Origin: an uncultured Ignavibacteria bacterium | GTDB taxonomy: Bacteria > Bacteroidota > Ignavibacteria > SZUA-365 | DNA: 12,571 nt | Direction of reading: 5' to 3' | Assembly: GCA_913060595.1 (NCBI GenBank) | Contig: CAJXSA010000075.1 | Span: 1-12,571 of the forward strand | In this document: positions 6,303-12,571 of the stretch, one piece after another | How the letters are laid out: each line of letters starts with the position of its first letter | How positions within the stretch are numbered: position 1 is the stretch's first letter | Position numbers and translations under genes: made by a program | The notes under the pieces: generated by a model | Database searches by the model: none | What the model was told of the DNA's origin: nothing | The model's input: the letters and a program-made list of their open reading frames with translations, nothing else

Positions 6303-8047
6303 TCCATTCCCTCGAGTTCTTCTGCGAGAAGCTGTTTCCGGTAGAGGTCCGCGTACGAGCCCCCGGCATCGACGAGCTGATCGTGCGTACCCGATTCGAC
6401 AATGCGTCCGTCGTCGACGACGATGATATGATCGGCCTGCTTGACCGTGGAAATCCGGTGACTGATCAGTATGCTCGTGCGCGCGGCCATGACCTCGCGC
6501 AGCCGCCGCAGGATTTCCTCCTCGGTGTGCGTGTCGACGGCGGACAGCGCGTCGTCGAGAATCAGAATTGACGGACGGCGCAGCACAGCGCGCGCGAGGC
6601 TGACACGCTGCTTCTGTCCCCCGCTGAGCGTAATGCCCCGCTCACCGAGCACGGTATCGTATTTTTCCGGGAAATCCGCGATGTCCTTGTCCACCTGCGC
6701 GACCCCGGCGGCCCAGAGCACCTCCTCCTCATCGGCGCCTTCCACGCCGTAGGCGATGTTGTTCCACAGCGTATCCGAAAAGAGAAAGGTTTCCTGCGTG
6801 ACGTATGCGATGCTGCGCCGCAGCGTATCGACAGGAATATCCCCGATATCGTGACCGTCGATGCGGAGGCTGCCCCCGCTGATGTCGAACACGCGGGGAA
6901 TGAGGTTGACGAGAGAGCTTTTCCCTGATCCCGTCGTGCCGATGATGCCGAGCGTGCTTCCCGCCTCGATGCGCAGGCTGATCTCGTGCAGCACGTCCGG
7001 CAGATGTTCCTCGTAGCGAAAGCGGACGCTGTCGAACTCGATCTCCCCTTCCAGCGAGTCGATGGTATGATCGGTGTGCTCTCCGTCAGCAACGTCCGGC
7101 GCCGCTTCGAGCACGCGCTCAATGCGTTTCATCGACGCCGAGGCGCGCTGAATGAGATTGACCACCCATCCGATGGCCGCCATGGGCCATATGAGCATGC
7201 CGAGATAGATGATGAACTGTGTCAGCTCACCGAGCGACAGCGTTTTTGCAATGACTTCCTTGCCGCCGAGCCAGATGATCAGGATGGCGGAGAGACCGAC
7301 GAGCAGCGCGATCATCGGCATGAAAAGCGACTGTATGCGAATCATGCGCATGTTGCGGCGCCGATACTCCTCGCTCATGTCGTGGAAGAGGCGCGCTTCG
7401 TAGTCTTCGCGCAGGTAGGCTTTCACCACACGAATCCCGGAAATGCTCTCCTGTATGCGCCCGGTCATGGTGCCGTAGTGCTGCTGTATGTCCTCGTACC
7501 GCTTGTGTATCAGTGTCCCGAGGCGATTGACCGCATAGCTGAGAAACGGCAGGGGCAGCAGCGCGTAAAGCGTGAGCAGGGGATGTATGCTCAGCATCAT
7601 CGCAACGATGATGATGAAATTGAAAACGGTGTTGGCGGAATACATCACGGCGGGACCGACGAACATGCGCACCGCGGAGATGTCGTTCGTGGCATGCGCC
7701 ATGATGTCACCGGTCGTCATCGTGGCAAAGAATTTCTGCGAGAGGCGCTCGACGTGCCGAAGGAAATCGTTGCGCAGATCGTATTCGATGCGGCGCGAAA
7801 CCACGATGATGGTCTGCCGGGTCAGGTAAAGGAAAATCCCGCTCAGCAGGGAAACGGCCACGATCAGCAGCGCATAGCGAAAGAGGCTTCCCCCGGTCAG
7901 GTTCTGTTCCAGGCTGTCGATGGCGTTGCGGATGACCACCGGAGCGAGGACGGCGAACACCGTGGAGAGCAAAATGAAAAACACTCCCCACAGCAGCGTG
8001 CGGCGGTATGGCCGGAAGTACGGAAAGAGTCTGCGCAGTGCGTTCAT
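6299..8047 (-). CDS. ABC exporter half-transporter (fused permease and ATPase)
   Basis: This 582-aa protein has an N-terminal transmembrane domain (about 1-310, six hydrophobic segments near 18-38, 58-78, 135-152, 155-172, 245-262 and 275-295) followed by a nucleotide-binding domain. It is the MsbA/MdlA/LmrA architecture for export of lipids or hydrophobic drugs across the inner membrane. ATPase motifs are Walker A GTTGSGKSS (370-378), Q-loop Gln418, signature LSGGQKQR (474-481), Walker B ILILDD (494-499) and switch His530. The residue after Walker B Asp498 is Asp499, where the catalytic Glu of canonical exporters normally sits. The LDDALSAVD wording matches the degenerate half of heterodimeric exporters (MdlA, BmrC, TM287). 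No second half-transporter is adjacent. The gene starts 15 nt after the HAD gene, without a strong ribosome binding site, and overlaps the phosphoesterase gene. The substrate is unknown. Confidence 0.95.
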   Translation of the reverse strand: MNALRRLFPYFRPYRRTLLWGVFFILLSTVFAVLAPVVIRNAIDSLEQNLTGGSLFRYALLIVAVSLLSGIFLYLTRQTIIVVSRRIEYDLRNDFLRHVERLSQKFFATMTTGDIMAHATNDISAVRMFVGPAVMYSANTVFNFIIIVAMMLSIHPLLTLYALLPLPFLSYAVNRLGTLIHKRYEDIQQHYGTMTGRIQESISGIRVVKAYLREDYEARLFHDMSEEYRRRNMRMIRIQSLFMPMIALLVGLSAILIIWLGGKEVIAKTLSLGELTQFIIYLGMLIWPMAAIGWVVNLIQRASASMKRIERVLEAAPDVADGEHTDHTIDSLEGEIEFDSVRFRYEEHLPDVLHEISLRIEAGSTLGIIGTTGSGKSSLVNLIPRVFDISGGSLRIDGHDIGDIPVDTLRRSIAYVTQETFLFSDTLWNNIAYGVEGADEEEVLWAAGVAQVDKDIADFPEKYDTVLGERGITLSGGQKQRVSLARAVLRRPSILILDDALSAVDTHTEEEILRRLREVMAARTSILISHRISTVKQADHIIVVDDGRIVESGTHDQLVDAGGSYADLYRKQLLAEELEGME

Positions 8048-8062
8048 GTCGCTGCCGCCCGT

Positions 8063-8806
8063 TCAGGAATCGAAGGTGGAAATAATGGAGAGCACATCCT
8101 GCCAGCCGTGAGCCACCGCGTCGGCGGCGGTGCGGTCTTCCCCGTTTTCATCATAGTAGCGCCCGCTCGGGTCGCCACGAAAGAGAATCGATCGCATCCC
8201 CATCGCCCGCGCCCCCGCAATGTCGGTGCGCTCGATATCGCCGATGTGCACCGCGTGCGCCGCTTCGGCATCGCAGGCGGCGAGTGCGGTTTCAAAAATG
8301 CGCGGATGCGGCTTGGAGACGCCGACCTCGTCGGAGTATGTGAGGAAGTCGAAATGTTGCGCGACGCCGTGTGCTTCGAGCACTTGGCGCAGAACGCGCC
8401 CGGGTGAGTACGCGGTATCGGAAATGAGTGCGAGCCGGTAGCGCGCGCCGAGGGCGGCGATCGCGTCGGCCGCGCCGGGAAGCAGACCGGGCATGCCGGC
8501 GAGTATGCTGTCCTCGAAACTGCGCACCACGCGGGCATGCATGTCTTCTTCGACGGAAATGCCGAGATGCTCCCAGATCACACCGAGGGATTCCGACGCG
8601 GACGGTGTGCGCTGCTCGTCGCGCCAGTGCCGCTCGAAATACTCGTAGGACACGCGAAACGCATCGTCCGCCTCGGCGGCGTCCCACTCCCTGCCTGCGT
8701 GCCGGTAGGCATCCTGCATCGCCGCATCGCGCACTGCACGGCGGGCGGCGCCGTTGCGCGAATCGACGATGGTATTCCAGAAATCGATGGTGATTGCTTG
8801 TATCAT
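8063..8806 (-). CDS. HAD-superfamily hydrolase
   Basis: This 247-aa HAD protein has a helical cap after motif I, in the phosphoglycolate phosphatase/haloacid dehalogenase-like group. Motif I is ITIDFWNTIVD with nucleophile Asp8; the second Asp of the usual DxD is Trp10. Motif II is ALISDT (Ser129), motif III is VGVSKPHPRIF (Lys165), and motif IV is HIGDIERTDIAGA (Asp190 and Asp195). Loss of the second Asp, the usual acid/base of HAD phosphatases, is shared with haloacid dehalogenases (DAYGT) and with many uncharacterised DFWGT-type HADs, so the reaction should not be assumed to be phosphate-ester hydrolysis. The start at 8806 follows only a weak GAGA site. The gene lies directly after the serS terminator and leads the HAD-ABC-DHH unit. 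Its substrate is unknown. Confidence 0.88.
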   Translation of the reverse strand: MIQAITIDFWNTIVDSRNGAARRAVRDAAMQDAYRHAGREWDAAEADDAFRVSYEYFERHWRDEQRTPSASESLGVIWEHLGISVEEDMHARVVRSFEDSILAGMPGLLPGAADAIAALGARYRLALISDTAYSPGRVLRQVLEAHGVAQHFDFLTYSDEVGVSKPHPRIFETALAACDAEAAHAVHIGDIERTDIAGARAMGMRSILFRGDPSGRYYDENGEDRTAADAVAHGWQDVLSIISTFDS

Positions 8807-8820
8807 GTGTTCTCAAACAC
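8807..8820 (-). promoter_or_regulatory. Small inverted repeat at the HAD gene start
   Basis: GTGTT (8807-8811) and AACAC (8816-8820) flank a 4-nt centre, directly against the HAD start codon. In the message it would form a short hairpin covering the weak ribosome binding site. It could also be an operator half, or chance. Confidence 0.3.
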
Positions 8821-8830
8821 GAAACGGATG

Positions 8831-8868
8831 ACAAAAGCTCCTCGCCCGCGACGCGACCGAGGAGCTTT
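8831..8868 (-). terminator. Intrinsic terminator after serS
   Basis: A perfect 11-bp stem AAAGCTCCTCG/CGAGGAGCTTT (8834-8844 and 8858-8868) has a 13-nt loop. Read on the minus strand it continues into TTTTGT. It begins 22 bp past the serS stop, so it closes the mce-pfkB-rmlD-serS unit and separates it from the HAD gene. The U-tract is short, so some read-through is plausible. Confidence 0.8.
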
Positions 8869-8890
8869 CGCATGAACGAACGTCCGCGGA

Positions 8891-10180
8891 TCAGCCGATG
8901 AGGGAAAAACCGGCGTACGGCTGCAGAACCTCGGGAACGATGATTTTTCCTTCCGGGGTCTGGTAGTTTTCGAGTATGGCGACCATGAGACGCGACGTGG
9001 CCAGGCCGGACCCGTTGAGCGTGTGCACGAATTCCGGCTTGCTTTTCGGTCCGTCGGGCCGGTAACGGATGTTGGCGCGCCGCGCCTGGAAGTCCTCGAA
9101 GTTGCTGCAGGACGACGCCTCCCGCCATGCCTTCTCCGCCGGCGCCCAGACGTCGAGGTCATAGGTTTTCGCCGAGGAAAAGGAGGTGTCGCCCGTGCAG
9201 AGAAGGCGGACACGATACGGGATTTCCAGCAGCTTCAGTATGCGTTCGACGTCCACGACCAGGGCTTCGAGCTCGTCATAGGATTCCTCGGGACGCGCGA
9301 ATTTGACAAGTTCCACTTTATTGAACTGATGCACGCGCAGGAAGCCCTTCGTCTGCTTCCCGTACGAACCTGCCTCGCGGCGGAAGCAGGCGGAATAGCC
9401 GCAGAAACGCGCGGGAACCATGTCGGTGTCCAGAATCTCGTCGCGGTACATGTTCGTGATCGGGACCTCCGCGGTGGGAATGAGGTAGAGATCGTCTTCG
9501 GCGCAGCGGTACATGTCCTCGGACATTTTCGGCAGCTGCCCTGTGCCGTACATCGACTCCGTATTGACGACGAAAGGCGGGAAAACCTCGCGATACCCGT
9601 GATCGCGGCGGTGGACGTCGATCATGAAATTGATCAGCGCACGCTCGAGCGTGGCCCCTTCGCCGGTGTAAAGGGGGAAGCCGCTGCCGCTGAGTTTCGC
9701 GCCGCGGTCGAAATCCAGGATGCGGTGCTTTTTTCCCAGTTCGATGTGATCAAGAAGCGGCACTTCGGGCTCCTCGGTCAGACCGATGGCCTTGTCTGGA
9801 GTCCATGCGCGCACGTCGGCGTTATCCGCGTCGCTCGCGCCGACGGGCACGCTCTCATGCGCGAGATTCGGCAGCAGCAGCAATGCGTCGCGCAGCGCGC
9901 CTTCCACGTCCCGCAGTTCCTCGTCCATGCGCTTGATGGTGTCGGACACCACTTTCATCTCCGCGATCTGCGCGTCCGCGTCCTGCTTTTCCTTCTTCAG
10001 ACGGGCAATATCCTGGGAGACGACATTGCGCGTGTTCTTGAGCTGTTCCACCTCGGCGATTATTTCCCTGCGACGCGTGTCCTGCGCCAGCACGGCCTCC
10101 ACGTCACCCTTTTCGTTTTTGTTGCGAATGGCCTGACGGACTGCGTCGGGCTGTTCGCGGATACGCTTGAGATCAAGCAT
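8891..10180 (-). CDS. serS: Serine--tRNA ligase
   Basis: This 429-aa class II aminoacyl-tRNA synthetase charges tRNA-Ser (and tRNA-Sec if present) with serine. The N-terminal long coiled-coil arm (about 30-100, E/K/R rich) is the tRNA-binding antenna. The catalytic domain shows motif 1 around REVFPPFVVN (197-206), the serine-binding LIPTAEVPITN (233-243), motif 2 FRREAGSYGKQTKGFLRVHQF (267-287), and motif 3 LNGSGLATSRLMVAILEN (388-405) with its Arg. It is full length. The ATG at 10180 is supported by AAGGA 9 nt upstream, which overlaps the TAA of the preceding gene. It is co-transcribed with the reductase gene 12 bp upstream and ends at an intrinsic terminator. No T-box or other leader is present in that short gap, so no tRNA-sensing control is visible here. 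Confidence 0.98.
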   Translation of the reverse strand: MLDLKRIREQPDAVRQAIRNKNEKGDVEAVLAQDTRRREIIAEVEQLKNTRNVVSQDIARLKKEKQDADAQIAEMKVVSDTIKRMDEELRDVEGALRDALLLLPNLAHESVPVGASDADNADVRAWTPDKAIGLTEEPEVPLLDHIELGKKHRILDFDRGAKLSGSGFPLYTGEGATLERALINFMIDVHRRDHGYREVFPPFVVNTESMYGTGQLPKMSEDMYRCAEDDLYLIPTAEVPITNMYRDEILDTDMVPARFCGYSACFRREAGSYGKQTKGFLRVHQFNKVELVKFARPEESYDELEALVVDVERILKLLEIPYRVRLLCTGDTSFSSAKTYDLDVWAPAEKAWREASSCSNFEDFQARRANIRYRPDGPKSKPEFVHTLNGSGLATSRLMVAILENYQTPEGKIIVPEVLQPYAGFSLIG

Positions 10181-10189
10181 GTTTCGCCG

Positions 10190-10194
10190 TCCTT
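10190..10194 (-). promoter_or_regulatory. Ribosome binding site of serS
   Basis: AAGGA on the minus strand lies 9 nt before the serS ATG. It shares bases with the TAA stop of the reductase gene (10193-10195), so termination and re-initiation are adjacent. Confidence 0.65.
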
Positions 10195-11143
10195 ATTTGA
10201 TTGAAGAGAATCTGCTGTCGGAAAGGAGGTCCGTGTGCGAGTATCCTTCCCGGTACTGCTGGCGCAGCCGCTCGAGGCCGCGCGCGGTGTCGCTCATTTG
10301 CACGTCGCATTCGGAAGTGAACTTGAGCGTGATGAAACTGCTGTCCGGCGGCCTGTTGGCCCCCTGTCCGATCTCGTTCGATGTCGTCGGAGAAATCAGC
10401 GAAGGATCGAAGCCAAAAATTTCGGCAATTTTTCGGGCAAATGAAAAACGATCGATGGATTCCGGTCCCGCGACATGGTAGACGCCACGGCAGTCTTTTT
10501 CGACCATGCGGAGGATGCCGAAGGCGAGATCGTCTGCCATGGTGGGATTTCCCCGCTGGTCGTCCACGACGCGAAACGGCAGTCCCTTTTCCAGCTGGGC
10601 GAGTACCCAGGAAACGAAATTCATGCGTGTCTCGAAACCGGTTCCGTACAGCACCTGCGTGCGAACGATGGCACCGGGCACATGCGATGACAGAAGCGCG
10701 TTCTCGGCCGCGAGCTTCGATCGGCCGTAATAGCTCACGGGCATGGGACGCGACTGCTCGTCGTACGGCGCATGCCGGCCGTCGAACACGTAGTCGCTCG
10801 ACAGCTGCACGATGCGGCAGCCTTCGATTCGCCGGGCGGGAATGAGCAGGTTCTTGACACCGTCGACGTTCAGCTGCCAGGAAGCGCGGCGGTCTTCCTC
10901 GCAGGCGTCGACATTGGTCATGGCCGCCGTGTTGATGATGACGTCGGGGCGGAATGACGAGACAAGGCTCTTGACGTCGGCGAGACGGGTGATGTCGAGC
11001 TGCTGGTAATCGAAGCGCTCATGCACAAAGAAACTGCGCGGCGGCAGGTCGGTCAGCAGCAGTGCAGCGGACGTCTCCCGACCGAACGCGAGCGCCAGTT
11101 TCTGTCCCAGCAGTCCGTGTGCGCCGGTGATCATGATTTTCAT
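10193..11143 (-). CDS. RmlD-like NAD(P)-dependent sugar nucleotide reductase (extended SDR)
   Basis: This 316-aa extended short-chain dehydrogenase resembles dTDP-4-dehydrorhamnose reductase. The Rossmann glycine motif is ITGAHGLLGQ (Gly7, Gly10, Gly13). NTAAMTNVDACE (71-82), LSSDYVFDG (114-122) with the catalytic Ser region, and SYYGRSK (137-143) with Tyr139 and Lys143 follow. GNPTMADDLA (198-207) and RPPDSSFITLKF (264-275) match the RmlD substrate-binding part. Reduction of a 4-keto-6-deoxy sugar nucleotide is the usual role. No rmlA, rmlB or rmlC is in view, so it could instead act on another sugar nucleotide or be a MAT2B-like relative. The ATG at 11143 has AAAGGGGG 7 nt upstream and overlaps the stop of the PfkB kinase gene (ATGA). 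It is followed by serS after 12 bp. Confidence 0.88.
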   Translation of the reverse strand: MKIMITGAHGLLGQKLALAFGRETSAALLLTDLPPRSFFVHERFDYQQLDITRLADVKSLVSSFRPDVIINTAAMTNVDACEEDRRASWQLNVDGVKNLLIPARRIEGCRIVQLSSDYVFDGRHAPYDEQSRPMPVSYYGRSKLAAENALLSSHVPGAIVRTQVLYGTGFETRMNFVSWVLAQLEKGLPFRVVDDQRGNPTMADDLAFGILRMVEKDCRGVYHVAGPESIDRFSFARKIAEIFGFDPSLISPTTSNEIGQGANRPPDSSFITLKFTSECDVQMSDTARGLERLRQQYREGYSHTDLLSDSRFSSIK

Positions 11144-12045
11144 GCGCCGGCCCCCTTTCGACGTTTGCGCAGGCCTTCCATTCCCCTCGACCCGGGCAGA
11201 GACACCACGGTGGCCGCGGCCGCCGCGGCTTCGGCCGCAGCCGCGTCGACGGACGCGCCTCCTGCGCGCAGATATGCGAAGGTGGCGCCGAAGGTGTCGC
11301 CGCAGCCGGTGGGGTCGACCACGGTGTCAGGGGCGACGACAGGAATATGGCGCATCGATTCGCCGGGCGCGTGTATGTCCGCCCCGTCCTCTCCCCGCGT
11401 CACGATGAACATCCCCGTGCCGGTTTCCGCGAGAAGCTCCTGCATCATGCCGGCATCCGCTTCCATGCCCCCGGTGAGTGCCGAAAATTCGCGGGCATTG
11501 CACTGCACGATGTCGCCCGATGACACCCACTGCTTCCATTCCGCCGCGGGAGCCGGCTCACGCCGTCCGTTTCCGTGTACGCGGTATGCGATCATGTGAA
11601 GATCGATGAAGACGAGGCGTCCCTCCCCGCGCAGCGCGGAGGCGTCGGCGGGCAGAATGTCGTCGCCCGTCATCAGGTTGCAGTACACGAGGTCGGCGTC
11701 GCTGAGCACGGAGGCGTAGCGCTCCGGAGGGATTGGAGGGAGACTGCGGACAAGCTGCGTGTTGTACTGTGTGGGAGATTCATGAAAAAGGCGCACGCGC
11801 GTGTTTCCTTCCGCCACCGGCCAGCACGATGCGAAATCCACCCCTGTGAAACGAGCGGCAAGGTCACGAACAGTATCCGCGGCATCGCTGCCGTAGGGAA
11901 ATACCGGGATGACGCGGTCACCGTTTTCCGCCAGGGCGTGAAATGCCCCGAGGGGAAATGTGATGCCGCCGGCGGCGTGGAAGACGCTGCCGTCGAAGGC
12001 GTGGATTTCATCGAGGACCAGATGTCCGAGCACCAGCGTCGTCAT
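11140..12045 (-). CDS. PfkB-family carbohydrate kinase
   Basis: This 301-aa ribokinase-fold protein should phosphorylate a sugar or nucleoside with ATP in the cytoplasm. The N-terminal strand LVLGHLVLDEI is followed by AAGGITFPLGAFHAL (24-38), corresponding to PfkB signature 1. QCNAREFSALTG holds the NxxE magnesium motif (Asn183, Glu186), VTRGEDGA is the ATP-edge strand, and DPTGCGDTFGATF (244-256) is signature 2 with catalytic base Asp250. An alanine-rich helix (about 268-279) precedes the C-terminus. The GCGD variant replaces the common GAGD. The substrate cannot be named; the motif set is shared by fructokinase, ribokinase and adenosine-kinase relatives. The start at 12045 overlaps the stop of the MCE gene, and its own stop overlaps the RmlD-like gene, suggesting both act on the same sugar or are simply co-expressed. 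Confidence 0.9.
   Translation of the reverse strand: MTTLVLGHLVLDEIHAFDGSVFHAAGGITFPLGAFHALAENGDRVIPVFPYGSDAADTVRDLAARFTGVDFASCWPVAEGNTRVRLFHESPTQYNTQLVRSLPPIPPERYASVLSDADLVYCNLMTGDDILPADASALRGEGRLVFIDLHMIAYRVHGNGRREPAPAAEWKQWVSSGDIVQCNAREFSALTGGMEADAGMMQELLAETGTGMFIVTRGEDGADIHAPGESMRHIPVVAPDTVVDPTGCGDTFGATFAYLRAGGASVDAAAAEAAAAAATVVSLPGSRGMEGLRKRRKGAGA
11151..11158 (-). promoter_or_regulatory. Ribosome binding site of the RmlD-like gene
   Basis: AAAGGGGG on the minus strand lies 7 nt before the ATG at 11143 and inside the last codons of the kinase gene. It supports coupled translation and the chosen start. Confidence 0.6.
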
Positions 12046-12571
12046 TCCTGCGGAACCTGCTTCCCCCCTCCCATCTGCGGAGACTGCTGCGGCGTGCCCT
12101 GTTCGTGCTGACGTTCACGCGCCTGCAGGCGCTTTTCACGCTCGTCGAGCTCCCGCAGTTTCTGGTTGAGCAGTCGCAGTTTCCTCTGGTACGCGGAATG
12201 CGGCGGCTCCTCCTCTTCGAAGTTCTCGCCTGCGAATACGCGCCCGAACAGCCAGTGCTCCCGCATCGCGTGCAGGCTGTTGGCCGCCTGGTTGGCGGCG
12301 TTGCCCGCCTCGTAGCCCACGTCGGTCAGCGTCGAGAGCAGCGTCACGAGCGAGTCGTACAGGCTGCGGTCCTTCATCAGTGCGCCGAGCGTGCCCTCCC
12401 CTTCGTTGATGTTCTCCATCAGGGTGGCGGCTTCCGCGGTGATGCGGCTCGTGCTTCCCATGGCGGTATCCGCCTTGTCCGCGATGCGCTTGAGCGTCTC
12501 CGCGCTCTCGACCAGGAGCGCGGACAGATCGTCCAGCTGCGCGTTGGTCTTGCGCAGCCCGGCTTCCGTTT
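12042..12571 (-). CDS. MCE/MlaD-family lipid transport protein, C-terminal part
   Basis: Only the C-terminal 175 or so codons are inside the window; the frame stays open to the right edge and no start is visible. The motif NINEGEGTLGALMKDRSLYDSLVTL, split by eye into GEGTLGALMKD and LYDSL, is the typical post-MCE helical segment of MlaD-like proteins in Gram-negative and Bacteroidota-type genomes. Upstream, heptad-like helices (TNAQLDDLSALLVESAETL) fit the periplasm-spanning coiled coil. The C-terminus is a charged coiled coil (LRLLNQKLRELDEREKRL) with a Q/G/P-rich tail. Such proteins carry phospholipids between inner and outer membranes with an MlaE permease and MlaF ATPase, which probably lie beyond the right edge. 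Its stop overlaps the PfkB kinase ATG. An ATG at 12461 is internal, not the true start. Confidence 0.85.
   Translation of the reverse strand, partial: TEAGLRKTNAQLDDLSALLVESAETLKRIADKADTAMGSTSRITAEAATLMENINEGEGTLGALMKDRSLYDSLVTLLSTLTDVGYEAGNAANQAANSLHAMREHWLFGRVFAGENFEEEEPPHSAYQRKLRLLNQKLRELDEREKRLQARERQHEQGTPQQSPQMGGGKQVPQE

Noticed and set aside
6986..8407. Plus-strand frame of 473 codons
   Set aside because: It is antisense to the ABC exporter and HAD gene with all motifs intact; the His/Asp-rich translation is typical of antisense frames.
10181..10192. Possible T-box or riboswitch leader before serS
   Set aside because: The gap to the upstream gene is only 12 bp, so no leader structure can exist there.
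9023..10204. Plus-strand frame of 393 codons opposite serS
   Set aside because: serS is full length with all class II motifs; the opposite frame has no family signature.

Overview
The window is 12.6 kb of GC-rich, densely coding bacterial DNA with no tRNA, rRNA, CRISPR array or mobile element that I can see. The best taxonomic clue is a gene at 2147-3049 that matches the DUF4835/PorD family of the type IX secretion system, back to back with a PorV/PorQ-like outer-membrane barrel gene. PorD is largely restricted to the Bacteroidota/Chlorobi/Ignavibacteria group. High GC together with good Shine-Dalgarno sites (AAGGAG, AAGGA, GAGGAT) fits a Chlorobi/Ignavibacteria/Kapabacteria-type or Rhodothermia-type genome better than classical Bacteroidia, which usually lack such sites. 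This placement is an inference.

Layout. Region 1 (1-2128, minus): PorV/PorQ-like barrel, then enoyl-CoA hydratase, then a membrane-anchored protein cut by the left edge; the last two overlap by ATGA. Region 2 (2147-3124, plus): porD and a strong intrinsic terminator. Region 3 (3170-4593, minus): a small membrane-anchored protein translationally coupled (ATGA) to an L-asparaginase. Region 4 (4710-5280, plus): a secreted Spy/CpxP-like protein ending at a strong hairpin. Region 5 (5280-8806, minus): HAD hydrolase, ABC exporter half-transporter, and DHH/NrnA-type phosphoesterase, tightly packed. Region 6 (8831-12571, minus): a lipid-transport MCE/MlaD protein (5' end beyond the right edge), PfkB sugar kinase, RmlD-like reductase and serS, joined by overlaps or a 12-bp gap and closed by a terminator.

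Biology. Much of the window concerns the cell envelope: secretion (PorD, barrel), lipid transport (MCE), export (ABC), periplasmic chaperoning (Spy-like) and possibly sugar modification (PfkB and RmlD-like). This is mixed with housekeeping genes: serS, nrnA, fatty-acid or amino-acid oxidation (ech) and asparagine catabolism. Five ATGA stop/start overlaps show compact polycistronic units.

I see no clear novel defence or mobile system. The items most worth a second look are the unknown membrane protein coupled to the asparaginase, the nearly absent spacer between porD and the divergent barrel gene, the orphan ABC half-transporter with Asp at the catalytic Glu position, and nucleophile-motif variants in the HAD and asparaginase proteins.
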